Shown here: in pieces, positions 7,720 to 17,111 of the stretch | Position numbering within the stretch: position 1 is the stretch's first letter | Layout: every line of letters starts with the position of its first letter | NCBI GenBank assembly: GCA_033852075.1 | Contig: JAWSVC010000017.1 | Coordinates: 1-64,000, forward strand | Length of the DNA: 64,000 bases | Direction: 5' to 3' | From: QZLE01 sp033852075 | Lineage (GTDB): Bacteria > Pseudomonadota > Gammaproteobacteria > QZLD01 | Translations under genes and position numbers: made by a program | Notes under the pieces: generated by a model | The model's database searches: none | Seen by the model: only the letters and a program-made list of their open reading frames with translations | What the model was told of the DNA's origin: nothing

Positions 7720-8991
7720 ATGGCTTTTGAAACCGCACTCTCAGGATTAAACGCAGCGTCAGCTGATCTTGATATTGTTGGTAATAATATTGCTAACAGT
7801 AACACGACTGGTTTTAAATCATCTCGTGGTGAATTTGCTGATATTTTTGCAACAAGCAACCTTGGTGTAGCTTCTAATGCAATTGGTCAGGGGGTTGCCC
7901 TGGCTGATGTTAGTCAGGAATTTGCTCAGGGGCAGTTCGAATTTACCGGTAGTACTTTGGATATGGCTGTAAACGGAGATGGTTTTTTCCAGCTTAGTGA
8001 TGATCAGGTAGATATCTATACTCGGGCCGGCGCTTTTGAGATGAACCGTGATGGCTATATTGTAAATTCTTCCGGAATGATTCTACAAGGGTTTCCTGTA
8101 GATGAAGATGGTGAGATTACATCTAGTACCCCGCAAGATCTGCAGATTAGTTTCGGGATGTCCAATCCGCAGGCGACAACCGATGTGGAGATTGATGCCA
8201 ATCTTGATGCTTCGGAAGAAGCTATTAACGGAGCAATTGTCTTTGATGTTACAGACCCGTCCAGTTATAACCACTCAACCTCTACAACGGTATTTGATTC
8301 GCAGGGTGAGTCGCATCAGCTGACAACCTATTATCGTAAAGAAAGCCAAAATGTATGGCATACCTATACATATCTGGATAATACAGTTATGCCTCCAGAA
8401 AACTATACTGGTGTAGCGCCTGCTAATCAAACTTATATGACGCTGAATTTTGATGAATTTGGTAATTTGGATACCGTTGATGATAATGGCACTACTATCA
8501 GTAACGGTTTGCTTGATTTTGCTGCGTTTCCGCTTGCCGGTAAAGAAGATTTAGAAATAATCGTTGATTATAGTGAGATGACTCAGTATGGCGGTGATTT
8601 TAGTGTTAATGCATTATCGCAAGATGGATTTTCAACTGGTGAATTTACAAATCTGGACGTAGATTCAGAAGGAAACATCTTTGCTAGATTTACTAATGGT
8701 CAGGCTCAAACTCTGGGTAAGATTACGGTTGTTACCTTTCCAAGTCCAGGTAGCTTGAAACAGGTCGGTGATACCAGTTGGTCAGAGACATTCGCTTCTG
8801 GTTTGCCAATTGCAAAAATCCCAGGAGAATCTGGTGCAGGAAGTATTGAATCTGGCGCATTGGAGCAGTCAAACGTAAATCTTACAGAGCAGCTTGTAAA
8901 AATGATTACTGCGCAACGTAACTTCCAGGCAAATGCGCAGATGATTAGTACATCTGACCAGGTAACACAAACTATTATTAACATCCGTTAA
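7720..8991 (+). CDS. flgE: flagellar hook protein FlgE
   Basis: This 423-residue hook subunit has the N-terminal rod/hook signature NAASADLDIVGNNIANSNTTGFK and the C-terminal ESGALEQSNVNLTEQLVKMITAQRNFQANAQ. Between these lies the FlgE D1/D2 region, including FTGSTLDMAVNGDGFFQL. Its length is near that of Escherichia coli FlgE (402). AGGAGA precedes the ATG. FlgE polymerises on the rod under the FlgD cap. Confidence 0.97.
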   Translation: MAFETALSGLNAASADLDIVGNNIANSNTTGFKSSRGEFADIFATSNLGVASNAIGQGVALADVSQEFAQGQFEFTGSTLDMAVNGDGFFQLSDDQVDIYTRAGAFEMNRDGYIVNSSGMILQGFPVDEDGEITSSTPQDLQISFGMSNPQATTDVEIDANLDASEEAINGAIVFDVTDPSSYNHSTSTTVFDSQGESHQLTTYYRKESQNVWHTYTYLDNTVMPPENYTGVAPANQTYMTLNFDEFGNLDTVDDNGTTISNGLLDFAAFPLAGKEDLEIIVDYSEMTQYGGDFSVNALSQDGFSTGEFTNLDVDSEGNIFARFTNGQAQTLGKITVVTFPSPGSLKQVGDTSWSETFASGLPIAKIPGESGAGSIESGALEQSNVNLTEQLVKMITAQRNFQANAQMISTSDQVTQTIINIR

Positions 8992-9027
8992 TAGATAGTT
9001 ATAGAGAGTAAAGAGAGGAAAGCCACT

Positions 9028-9765
9028 ATGGATCGTATGCTCTATCTTGCAATGAATGGCGCCAAGCACATAATGATGGCGCAGCAGAATAATTCGAATA
9101 ACCTGGCTAATGCTAATACAACAGGTTTTCGTGAAGATCTGGATACATTTATGAGTACCCAAGTGCAAGGTCCTGGGTATGCGGATAGAACATACGCTGT
9201 AGAGCAATCTGTTGGATCAAATATGAATCCTGGAGCTTTGATTTCAACTGGAAATGAACTTGATGTTGCTATTAATGGAGATGGTTGGTTTACGGTTCAG
9301 AATGATCAGGGTGGTGAAGGATATACTCGGCGAGGTGATTTTAGAGTTTCAAATCTTGGTTTTTTAGAAACTGGTGACGGCAAGTTGGTAATGGGTAATG
9401 GTGGTCCGGTATCTATACCTCCTGCTGAAAGAATAGAAGTCGGTGTTGATGGAACCATCTCTATAATTCCGCTAGGGCAAGATGCCAATACTTTGGCAGT
9501 TATTGATAGATTAAAACTGGTTAACCCCACAAATGATGAGATAGAAAAGGGGATTGATGGTTTATTCTATGCAAAAGATGGTAATGATCTAGAGGCAGAT
9601 GCTACGGTGTCTGTTGAAACAGGAGTGCTTGAATCAAGTAATGTTAATAGTGTTGGAGCGATGGTTAAGATGATTAATCACGCTCGTGCTTATGAGATGC
9701 AAATTAAGGTTATGAAGGCGGCGGAAGATAATGATTCTGCTAGTTCAAAGCTTCTGCGCACATAA
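9028..9765 (+). CDS. flgF: flagellar proximal rod protein FlgF
   Basis: This 245-residue rod protein starts MDRMLYLAMNGAKHIMMAQ, the usual FlgF N-terminus, followed by SNNLANANTTGFRED and ELDVAINGDGWFTVQ. The C-terminal ESSNVNSVGAMVKMINHARAYEMQ is family-typical. GAGGAAA precedes the ATG. It is the last gene of the first flagellar unit; a gene-free gap with a terminator at 9957-9986 follows. Confidence 0.97.
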   Translation: MDRMLYLAMNGAKHIMMAQQNNSNNLANANTTGFREDLDTFMSTQVQGPGYADRTYAVEQSVGSNMNPGALISTGNELDVAINGDGWFTVQNDQGGEGYTRRGDFRVSNLGFLETGDGKLVMGNGGPVSIPPAERIEVGVDGTISIIPLGQDANTLAVIDRLKLVNPTNDEIEKGIDGLFYAKDGNDLEADATVSVETGVLESSNVNSVGAMVKMINHARAYEMQIKVMKAAEDNDSASSKLLRT

Positions 9766-9956
9766 AAGCTAATTAATATGAATCCAGGGCAGGATTCCTG
9801 TCCTTTGACTTAAGTCAAAGCGAGCAAAAAAAACATAAAAAAAGTTACGCCTTTTCGTTAAATGTTTTTGCAGTGATAAATGAAAAGTATATGACATACT
9901 TTTTCATGAATGAATTTAAAGAATAATAATATCGTTCGTCAAAACGAGGTGTGAGT

Positions 9957-9986
9957 TGGGCGCTACTTGTGTAGCGCCCATTTTTT
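9957..9986 (+). terminator. intrinsic terminator between flgF and flgG
   Basis: A perfect 10-bp stem, TGGGCGCTAC (9957-9966) and GTAGCGCCCA (9971-9980), has a four-base loop and is followed by six T residues. It is about 190 bases after the flgF stop codon and just before the flgG promoter. Confidence 0.92.
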
Positions 9987-10001
9987 AATAAAAACAACAA
10001 C

Positions 10002-10017
10002 TGGCACACCTATTGCT
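10002..10017 (+). promoter_or_regulatory. sigma-54 promoter for flgGHIJ
   Basis: TGGCACACCTATTGCT has GG and GC spaced by ten bases and is identical over 15 bases to the flgB promoter. It sits about 100 bases before flgG, which leaves a long leader. Confidence 0.88.
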
Positions 10018-10117
10018 AAATAAATCATAAGAGTAATAAATATTGCCGCCTTGGGTAAAAACCGTCAAAAAACAGGCTCATTGCGCAATATAGGTTGAAT
10101 GCAATAGGAGAAAAGTT

Positions 10118-10903
10118 ATGAATCCGGCACTATGGGTAGCAAAAACAGGGTTAGATGCGCAGCAGACTCGTATGTCAGTTGTAGCTAATAATATGGCTAA
10201 CTCGAATACAACTGGATTTAAAAAAGACAGAGCTGTATTTGAGGATTTAATTTATCAGAATTATCGTCAGGCAGGGGCATCAAGTTCTGCATCTACAAAT
10301 GTTCCATCTGGTGTCAATATTGGTACTGGTGTGAAAGTTGTCGCAACCCAAAAAATGCATACTCAGGGCAATATATCCCATACCGGTAATTCACTGGATA
10401 TTGCAATTTCTGGTCGTGGTTTTTTCCAGATACAAACTCCTGATGGGGATATTGCTTATACCAGAGATGGTAGTTTTCAGATTAATGAATCAGGGCAGGT
10501 TGTAACATCCAGCGGTTATCTTTTAGATCCAAATATTACAATCCCGGAAGGAGCAATATCAGTCACAATCGGTAAGGATGGAACCGTAGAAGCGGTTACC
10601 AGCTCTGCTGCAGCTCCAACAAATCTGGGGACAATTCAGCTAGCTGATTTTATTAATCCATCAGGTTTGCAACCAATGGGTGAAAATCTTTTCCGTGAAA
10701 CAACTGGAAGTGGGTCTCCCACAACAGGAACACCGGGATTGTCTGGTTTCGGTAATCTAAATCAAGGTATGCTCGAAAGTTCTAATGTAAATATTGCAGA
10801 AGAGATGGTGAATATGATTGAAACCCAAAGAGCGTATGAAACCAATGCCAAAGCAATCGCCGCAACTGATCAGATGATGCAGTACGCAAATAACAACCTA
10901 TAA
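10118..10903 (+). CDS. flgG: flagellar distal rod protein FlgG
   Basis: This 261-residue distal rod subunit matches FlgG in length and in both terminal signatures. The N-terminus is MNPALWVAKTGLDAQQTRMS with VVANNMANSNTTGFKKDRAVF. The C-terminus has MLESSNVNIAEEMVNMIETQRAYETNAKAI. The central NSLDIAISGRGFFQI and AYTRDGSFQI segments are typical. The ATG is preceded by AATAGGAGA. It is the first gene of the second sigma-54 unit. Confidence 0.97.
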   Translation: MNPALWVAKTGLDAQQTRMSVVANNMANSNTTGFKKDRAVFEDLIYQNYRQAGASSSASTNVPSGVNIGTGVKVVATQKMHTQGNISHTGNSLDIAISGRGFFQIQTPDGDIAYTRDGSFQINESGQVVTSSGYLLDPNITIPEGAISVTIGKDGTVEAVTSSAAAPTNLGTIQLADFINPSGLQPMGENLFRETTGSGSPTTGTPGLSGFGNLNQGMLESSNVNIAEEMVNMIETQRAYETNAKAIAATDQMMQYANNNL

Positions 10904-10927
10904 ACCAAACATAAGTAGGTAAGTGTT

Positions 10928-11581
10928 ATGAAAAAGATATTAATTGCGCTAATCGTAACCGGGCTAACAGGGTGTTTAGGTGAGAGTTATCGTCCTGAGC
11001 CAAAGGTTGAAGAGCCAAAGGTGAATTGGCCAAAACCGCAACTTAACGGCTCTATCTTTCAGCCTGGAAGAAGTATGTTGGTTTTTGAAAACAGAACCGC
11101 AAAACAAGTTGGCGATATATTAACTGTAATTCTTGAAGAGAAGACATCGGCATCAAAGTCTGCGTCTTCCAGTACTAGTAAAGATACATCTCATGATATT
11201 TCGGCAGGTATGCTATTTGGTAAGTTGCAGCTAGGTGATGGCTTAAAGACAGAGGTTGGTGGAGCAAAATCTTTTGATGGTGAAGGTACGGCAGATCAAA
11301 GTAATAAGCTTTCAGGCGAGATCAGTTGTATGGTAACAGATGTGTTGCCAAACGGTAATTTAATGATTGCAGGTAAGAAGAAGATAGTACTCAATCGTGG
11401 AGATGAGTATGTAACCATTTCTGGTATTGTGCGTCCGGATGATATTAACGGTGATAATGAAATTACATCTACCAGAATTGCTAATGTTGATATTGCTTAT
11501 ACCGGTAGCGGAGAGGTTGCCGATGCAAGTGTAATGGGTTGGCTTTCAAAGTTCTTCTTTAGTCCACTTTGGCCATTTTAA
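10928..11581 (+). CDS. flgH: flagellar L-ring lipoprotein FlgH
   Basis: This 217-residue lipoprotein forms the outer-membrane L ring around the rod. The signal peptide ends in a lipobox LTGC, with Cys16 as the lipidated residue. Family segments follow: GDILTVILEEKTSASKSASS, then the LPNGNLMIAGKKKIVLN and EYVTISGIVRPDDI segments. Length agrees with E. coli FlgH (232). It lies 25 bases after flgG. Confidence 0.96.
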   Translation: MKKILIALIVTGLTGCLGESYRPEPKVEEPKVNWPKPQLNGSIFQPGRSMLVFENRTAKQVGDILTVILEEKTSASKSASSSTSKDTSHDISAGMLFGKLQLGDGLKTEVGGAKSFDGEGTADQSNKLSGEISCMVTDVLPNGNLMIAGKKKIVLNRGDEYVTISGIVRPDDINGDNEITSTRIANVDIAYTGSGEVADASVMGWLSKFFFSPLWPF

Positions 11582-11616
11582 GATTGGTTAATTTTAACAG
11601 AATTGAGGTTGGCATT

Positions 11617-12717
11617 ATGACAGTTCGATCAATATTAATATCATTGTTAGTTATGATTGGTTTTTGGGCTGGTGCAGCTAAGGCTGAAAGAATAAAGGAT
11701 TTAGCATCTATCGCCGGTGTTCGTGATAACCATTTAGTTGGATATGGTTTGGTTATTGGTTTAGATGGCACTGGTGATAGCGAGGCATTTACTTCACAGA
11801 GTATGAAAAACTTACTTGCAGCATATGGAATAACATTACCAAACAATATTACTCCAAAATCTAAAAATGTAGCGGCAGTTATGGTACATGCTGACTTGCC
11901 AGCGTTTTCTAAGAATGGCCAAAAAATTGATGTGACGGTGGCATCTCTTGGGAGCGCTAAAAGCCTTCGTGGCGGAAGCCTTCTTATAACACCCCTAAAA
12001 GGTATTGATGGAGAAATTTATGCAATAGCTCAGGGTAATCTTGTTGTTGGTGGTTTTGGTGCTGCCGGTTCTGACGGGTCAAAGATTACAGTTAATATTC
12101 CAAGCTCAGGAAGAATACCGAACGGAGCAATCGTAGAACGCTCAGTCGCTAGTCCATTTGCTATTGGTGATCATCTTACACTTAATCTGCATTCGCCAGA
12201 TTTTACTACTGCCAAAAGAATGGCGGAAAAGATTAATACAACTCTAGGACCTGATTCTGCTAAGGCGGTAGATGCCGTATCGATCGAAGTATTAGCACCA
12301 AAGAATACCAATCAAAGAGTAAGTTTTGTTTCATTTTTAGAAAATCTTGAATTTCAACCTGGTGATGCCGCAGCAAAGATTATTGTTAATGCACGTACAG
12401 GAACAATTGTAATTGGTGATCACGTCAAAGTTATGCCAGCAGCAGTAACACACGGTAGTTTGACTGTAACCATTACCGCAGATCCTATCGTTAGTCAGCC
12501 AAATCCACTATCAGAAGGCGAGACTAAAGTGGTTCAAGATTCTGAGATTCAGATTACAGAAACCTCTGGCCCAATGTTTTTATTTGATTCTGGTGTAGAG
12601 CTTAATCAAATTGTTAAAGCGGTTAATCAGGTTGGAGCAGCTCCAGGGGATCTAATCGCAATTCTTGAAGCGCTTAAACAAGCTGGAGCACTTCGTGCTG
12701 AGCTAATTATTATCTAA
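11617..12717 (+). CDS. flgI: flagellar P-ring protein FlgI
   Basis: This periplasmic protein (366 aa from this start) forms the P ring around the rod in the peptidoglycan layer. I chose the ATG at 11617 because it gives a clean signal peptide (MTVRSILISLLVMIGFWAGAAKA) and has GAGG upstream. An in-frame ATG at 11569 would overlap flgH by 13 bases and add a non-signal extension. Motifs RIKDLASIAGVRDNHLVGYG and GLVIGLDGTGD are FlgI hallmarks, as is the C-terminal LFDSGVELNQIVKAVNQVGAAPGDLIAILEALK. Length fits the family. Confidence 0.96.
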   Translation: MTVRSILISLLVMIGFWAGAAKAERIKDLASIAGVRDNHLVGYGLVIGLDGTGDSEAFTSQSMKNLLAAYGITLPNNITPKSKNVAAVMVHADLPAFSKNGQKIDVTVASLGSAKSLRGGSLLITPLKGIDGEIYAIAQGNLVVGGFGAAGSDGSKITVNIPSSGRIPNGAIVERSVASPFAIGDHLTLNLHSPDFTTAKRMAEKINTTLGPDSAKAVDAVSIEVLAPKNTNQRVSFVSFLENLEFQPGDAAAKIIVNARTGTIVIGDHVKVMPAAVTHGSLTVTITADPIVSQPNPLSEGETKVVQDSEIQITETSGPMFLFDSGVELNQIVKAVNQVGAAPGDLIAILEALKQAGALRAELIII

Positions 12718-12747
12718 CTGGATAATGCAAATTTTTTGGTAAAAACA

Positions 12748-13725
12748 ATGAGCATCAATAGTACATCATCAAACTACTTCGACTATGGAGCGCTTAAGGA
12801 GCTTAAGCGTGATGCAGTTGATGGACAAAACGAAGCAGTTAAAAAAATTGCTCGTGAGTTTGAAAGTATGTTTGTACAACAGATGCTTAAAAGTATGCGC
12901 GATGCATCAATGGGTGATGATCTATTTGGTAGTAATGCAGAAGATCAATATCGGGACCTATTTGATAAGCAAATTTCTATAGATATTAGTAGTAATGGTA
13001 AGGGATTTGGTATTGCTGCAATGATAGAAAAGCAGATTATGCAGCAGGGTATGTCAAACAATGATCTAAATGCCAAGTTAAAGTTTGAGCCGATTACATA
13101 TTATGGTTCTCCGAAGGGTTATACGGCAACTAAGGGTGATAGTGAGCAGGTAATGTCGCAGCAGGTCACAAAGGTTATCAGTAAAAATTCATATTTCGAA
13201 TTAAAAACTCAACAACCAAATCAAATAGAAAAAGGTGGGAAAAGAGAATTATTTGCGACTCCTGATGAATTTGTTCAGGCGCTATTACCAGAGGCGAAGA
13301 AGGCTGCAGAAGAGATTGGAGTTGACCCAAAATTATTGGTTGCACAGGCAGCGTTAGAAACAGGTTGGGGTAAACATGTAATTCATCAGGAAGGCGGAGA
13401 TAAAGGGTTTAACTTCTTCGGCATAAAGTCCCATAGAGATTGGGATGGAAACTCGGTAAAGGTTCCAACATTAGAGTTTGAAAGTGGAATAGCAAAAAAG
13501 AACGTTGAAAGCTTTAGGGTTTACGAATCGGCAGAGCAAGGATTTAGTGATTACATCGATTTTCTTAAGTCAAATCCACGTTATAGCGAAGCCCTGCAAA
13601 ATACCAATGATCCGCATAAATTTACCTCAGGGTTGCAGGATGCTGGTTATGCAACCGACCCTGATTATGCAGAAAAAATCATGCGAGTGTATAACAGCGA
13701 ACAGTTAAGGAATATATCGGTTTAG
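12748..13725 (+). CDS. flgJ: flagellar muramidase/rod cap FlgJ
   Basis: This bifunctional 325-residue protein has an N-terminal rod-cap domain (FESMFVQQMLKSMRDAS, then DLFDKQIS). The C-terminal glucosaminidase domain from about residue 165 (LLVAQAALETGWGKHVI, with the catalytic Glu, then FNFFGIKS) clears peptidoglycan for rod passage. The ATG at 12748 is chosen, with GGTAAA upstream. An in-frame TTG at 12736 would add four residues and cannot be excluded. No signal peptide is present, as is usual for FlgJ. It follows flgI by 30 bases. Confidence 0.95.
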   Translation: MSINSTSSNYFDYGALKELKRDAVDGQNEAVKKIAREFESMFVQQMLKSMRDASMGDDLFGSNAEDQYRDLFDKQISIDISSNGKGFGIAAMIEKQIMQQGMSNNDLNAKLKFEPITYYGSPKGYTATKGDSEQVMSQQVTKVISKNSYFELKTQQPNQIEKGGKRELFATPDEFVQALLPEAKKAAEEIGVDPKLLVAQAALETGWGKHVIHQEGGDKGFNFFGIKSHRDWDGNSVKVPTLEFESGIAKKNVESFRVYESAEQGFSDYIDFLKSNPRYSEALQNTNDPHKFTSGLQDAGYATDPDYAEKIMRVYNSEQLRNISV

Positions 13726-13750
13726 AGCTTGTAAATACAAGGTTTAAACC

Positions 13751-13777
13751 TAAAGAAAACATAGTTTCTGCCGCTAT
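13751..13777 (+). promoter_or_regulatory. sigma-28 (FliA) promoter for flgKL
   Basis: TAAAGAAA, eleven bases, then GCCGCTAT closely matches the FliA consensus TAAAGTTT-N11-GCCGATAA. It lies in the flgJ-flgK gap, about 75 bases before flgK. It fits the usual late timing of hook-junction genes. Read-through from flgJ is also possible, since no terminator is seen in the gap. Confidence 0.8.
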
Positions 13778-13852
13778 ATTGTTAGATGGCAGATTGGAAA
13801 ATTTGTCACATATGCTCCGGATTATTTCGGAGTGAATTTGGAGAAGGGTCAG

Positions 13853-15802
13853 ATGGCAAACTTATTCGGAATTGCAGTATCAGGTTTGTATGTTGCTCAG
13901 CAAAATTTGACAACAACATCGCACAATATCACTAATGCAAATACGGAAGGTTATAACCGTCAGAGGGTAGAGCAGGAAGCTAGAAACCCAGTTAAATTAG
14001 GTGATAATTATGTTGGTACTGGTGTAGTTACTTCTGAGATTAATCGTTATTACAGTGATTCCCTGATAAACAGCGTGCGTGATACTACCTCTGAATATGA
14101 AAAGCTCAATGCTTATTCAGAGATGACTTCTAGGCTTGACGGTATATTGGCAGACGAAGCAGCCGGTCTTAGTCCGGCAATGCTGCAGTTTTTTGACAGC
14201 GTGCAAGATCTCGCCAACGACCCATCTTCAATATCAGCTCGTCAGGTGGTTTTGAGTACTGGTGAATCTCTTGCTGGCACCCTGCAATTTATCGATGAGC
14301 AGATGGATGATATGTATCAGGATATCGATAGAGATCTAGCGGCAGAAGTAAGTGAAGCTAATGAGCTTGCCCAGACTGTTGCTGATCTTAATCACCAGAT
14401 CGTTGTTGTTGGTAATATTCCCGGTAGTTATCCAAATGATCTTCTGGACAAACGTGATCTTGCTATTTCAGAGCTATCAGAAAAATTTGATGTTACTACA
14501 GCGTTGCAGGAAGATGGCTCAGTGAATGTATTTATCGGAACCGGTCAAGTTTTGGTTTATGGTGCAACCGCAAATACTCTTAGTACTGAGCCTAATCCAT
14601 ATGATAATTCAAGAAAAGAGCTATCAATTACCACAGGATACGGAGGTGCTTCTATTCAGATTAGTGAAGCCATTGAAGGGGGCAGAATTGGTGGTTTATT
14701 AGAGTTTAGATCTGAAGTGCTGGATGAGGCATGTAATGAACTTGGTAGAGTTGCCGTAGTATTGGCAGACCAGATGAATCAGCAGCACAACAAAGGGTAT
14801 GATATGGATAATACCCTTGGTGTTGACATGTTTACAGTTGCCTCTCCTCAGGTAAATAATTCAAGTGCAAACACAACTATGTTTTATGATGCAACTGATG
14901 TTGCGATTTCAGATACATCCCAATTAACAGGATCTGATTACCGGATTGATTTTGATGGTACTAATTATTCAATAACCAGAATGGAAGATAATCAGGTTTT
15001 GGCTACTAATGCAACCGGAGACTTTGTTGTTGATGGCCTTACTATTAGCGCGCCTACTACTGGTGCAACGGTACCAGGCGAAACAACTATTATTCGCCCA
15101 ACTGCTGATGGAGCCAAACTATTTGATATGCTTATTACTCAGCCTAAAGATATTGCGGCATCAGCTCCGTTAGTAGCTAATGCTTCAAATACTAATACGG
15201 GTACAGGTGTAATAGAGTTAGAGCCAATTCCTGACGGGTTTGATACAGCTGCGGAATATACTTCTAACTTTGCAGCAACAGTAACTATTACTTTTACGGG
15301 GCCAAATACCTACGATATTACAGATGGTACCAATACAGTGGTTGGCGTTACATACACAGAAGGACAGCAACTTCCGATAACCAATCCGCCTCAACCAGGT
15401 AATTTTGATCCTGGTTTTGAAATTAACCTTGCCGGAACCCCCGTAGCCGGAGATGTATTTACCATTGAGCCAAATATTGACGGGGTTGGTGATAATCGTA
15501 ATGCTTTGCTTTTGGGAGAGGTTGAAACCTCTAATTTTATAATGGGACAAGAATCACTACAGGATGCATATAGCCAGTTAGTATCTGATGTTGGTGCAGT
15601 TACCCAAAGAACAAATGTTAATCTCGAGGCGCAGATAGCCATGCGTGATAACGCCTTAGAGGTAAAAGATCGACTATCAGGTGTTAATCTGGATGAAGAA
15701 GCGGCAAACTTATTAAAGTATGAACAGGCCTACCAAGCATCTGCACGAGTTATACAAACAGCAGATACATTGTTTCAAACAATACTTGGAATGTTAGGGT
15801 AA
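13853..15802 (+). CDS. flgK: hook-filament junction protein FlgK (HAP1)
   Basis: This 649-residue protein links hook and filament. The ATG at 13853 is preceded by GGAGAAGGG and begins MANLFGIAVSGLYVAQQNL. An in-frame GTG at 13832 is less likely. The N-terminal TTSHNITNANTEGYNRQRV and the C-terminal NLLKYEQAYQASARVIQTADTLFQTILGMLG are diagnostic. E. coli FlgK is 547 residues; the extra length comes from inserted beta modules between about residues 365 and 550 (FDGTNYSITRMEDNQV, and a later YDITDGTNTVVGVTY unit), one of which resembles a module in FlgL. Confidence 0.97.
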   Translation: MANLFGIAVSGLYVAQQNLTTTSHNITNANTEGYNRQRVEQEARNPVKLGDNYVGTGVVTSEINRYYSDSLINSVRDTTSEYEKLNAYSEMTSRLDGILADEAAGLSPAMLQFFDSVQDLANDPSSISARQVVLSTGESLAGTLQFIDEQMDDMYQDIDRDLAAEVSEANELAQTVADLNHQIVVVGNIPGSYPNDLLDKRDLAISELSEKFDVTTALQEDGSVNVFIGTGQVLVYGATANTLSTEPNPYDNSRKELSITTGYGGASIQISEAIEGGRIGGLLEFRSEVLDEACNELGRVAVVLADQMNQQHNKGYDMDNTLGVDMFTVASPQVNNSSANTTMFYDATDVAISDTSQLTGSDYRIDFDGTNYSITRMEDNQVLATNATGDFVVDGLTISAPTTGATVPGETTIIRPTADGAKLFDMLITQPKDIAASAPLVANASNTNTGTGVIELEPIPDGFDTAAEYTSNFAATVTITFTGPNTYDITDGTNTVVGVTYTEGQQLPITNPPQPGNFDPGFEINLAGTPVAGDVFTIEPNIDGVGDNRNALLLGEVETSNFIMGQESLQDAYSQLVSDVGAVTQRTNVNLEAQIAMRDNALEVKDRLSGVNLDEEAANLLKYEQAYQASARVIQTADTLFQTILGMLG

Positions 15803-15872
15803 GTTTAAAGAATAACGCAGCGCATAAATGCGTTGGACTTTGGCGCAAGGGCCAGTAAAGAGGTAATTAAAT

Positions 15873-17084
15873 ATGAGAGTATCAACTTCGTTACAATACC
15901 AAAAAGGTACTGAATCGTTATTGACCCAGCAAACCAAAGCGCTGAAAACTCAGATGCAAATTGCTAGCGGAAAAAGGATACTCACACCAGCAGATGATCC
16001 TGCTGGAGCGGCCAAAATACTTGATTTGAATCAGGCAATTGGGGTGATTGATCGTTATCAGGGCAATATAGATGATATAGAAAGCCGTCTTGCATTGGAA
16101 GAATCGGTTTTAGATGGTGTAACTGACCTGATAATTCGCATGAAAGAATTGGCAATACAGGGTGCTAACTCAACCCAGTCTGCTGAATCATTAAAAGGTA
16201 TTCTTGCAGAGGTAGAAGAGAATTCAGATACCTTATTGCAACTGGCAAATACTAGTGATGGCAATGAATATCTGTTTGCTGGGTACAAAAGTAAAACCAT
16301 ACCATTTACCGAGACGAGTTCTGTTTACACATATAATGGTGATCAGGGAACAAGAATGACTGAGGTTGGACCCGGGCGTCAGATAGCCGAAACTGATTCT
16401 GGTTACGAAGTATTCATGGATATAAAAAGCGGAAACGGAACCTTTACTACGGTTCCGTCCTCATCAAATGCAGGAACTGGGCAGATAACTGTTGGTACTG
16501 TAACCGATAGCACTCAATGGGTTCCGGATGCCTATACAGTAACCTTTGCCGATGATGCAGATGGGAATCCTACTTATACCATTACAGATTCTGCTGCAAA
16601 CGTAATTGGGGTTGCAAATACACCGTTTACTGATGGTGATACCATATCTTTTAATGGGATCGAATTTGAAATAACCGGGGAACCGGCAGATGGTGATTCA
16701 TTTACTGTGGATGAAAGCACTAATCAGTCCATGTTTGAAACATTTAATGCATTGGTAGATGCTCTTAAGATGCCTCAGGATAATCCAGCAGAACGTTCAC
16801 TATTTACTTCCGCAATTGGTAAGGTGATGGAAGAATTGGATCTTGCCTTGAGCAATAATAATAGGGTACAGGCAGAAATTGGTGCCAGAATGAAGGCAAT
16901 TGAAACTCAATATGATGCTAATGATGGAGCTATTCTGGCATTAAAAGAGAATTTATCTGCGGTGCAGGATTTAGATATGGCGGAAGCGATAACCAGATAT
17001 GAGATGCAGATAGTAAGTCTTGAGGCGGCACAACAAAGTTTTGCCAAGCTTCAAGGGTTGAATCTGTTTGATTATATTCAGTAA
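15873..17084 (+). CDS. flgL: hook-filament junction protein FlgL (HAP3)
   Basis: This 403-residue protein is the second hook-filament junction protein. The N-terminal RVSTSLQYQKGTESLLTQQ and ASGKRILTPADDPAGAAKILDL segments are flagellin/FlgL-like. The C-terminal ALKENLSAVQDLDMAEAITRYEMQ completes the D0-D1 fold. At about 403 residues it is longer than E. coli FlgL (317). The surplus lies around residues 200-290, in a beta module (YTITDSAANVIGV, then GDTISFNGIEFEITGEPADGD) related to one in FlgK. AGAGGT precedes the ATG. A weak GGGC/GCCC hairpin (17092-17103) follows the stop codon but lacks a T tract. Confidence 0.97.
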   Translation: MRVSTSLQYQKGTESLLTQQTKALKTQMQIASGKRILTPADDPAGAAKILDLNQAIGVIDRYQGNIDDIESRLALEESVLDGVTDLIIRMKELAIQGANSTQSAESLKGILAEVEENSDTLLQLANTSDGNEYLFAGYKSKTIPFTETSSVYTYNGDQGTRMTEVGPGRQIAETDSGYEVFMDIKSGNGTFTTVPSSSNAGTGQITVGTVTDSTQWVPDAYTVTFADDADGNPTYTITDSAANVIGVANTPFTDGDTISFNGIEFEITGEPADGDSFTVDESTNQSMFETFNALVDALKMPQDNPAERSLFTSAIGKVMEELDLALSNNNRVQAEIGARMKAIETQYDANDGAILALKENLSAVQDLDMAEAITRYEMQIVSLEAAQQSFAKLQGLNLFDYIQ

Positions 17085-17111
17085 GGAGTAGTGGGCTTGC
17101 CCATTATAAAA

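Larger units (their letters stand above)
9766..10117. other. flgF-flgG intergenic region
   Basis: No gene is seen. An 18-bp perfect palindrome (CTTTGACTTAAGTCAAAG) lies at 9803-9820. A strong intrinsic terminator lies at 9957-9986 and a second sigma-54 promoter at 10002-10017. Splitting flgB-F from flgG-J with a terminator and a new promoter shows that they are separately transcribed. Confidence 0.7.
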
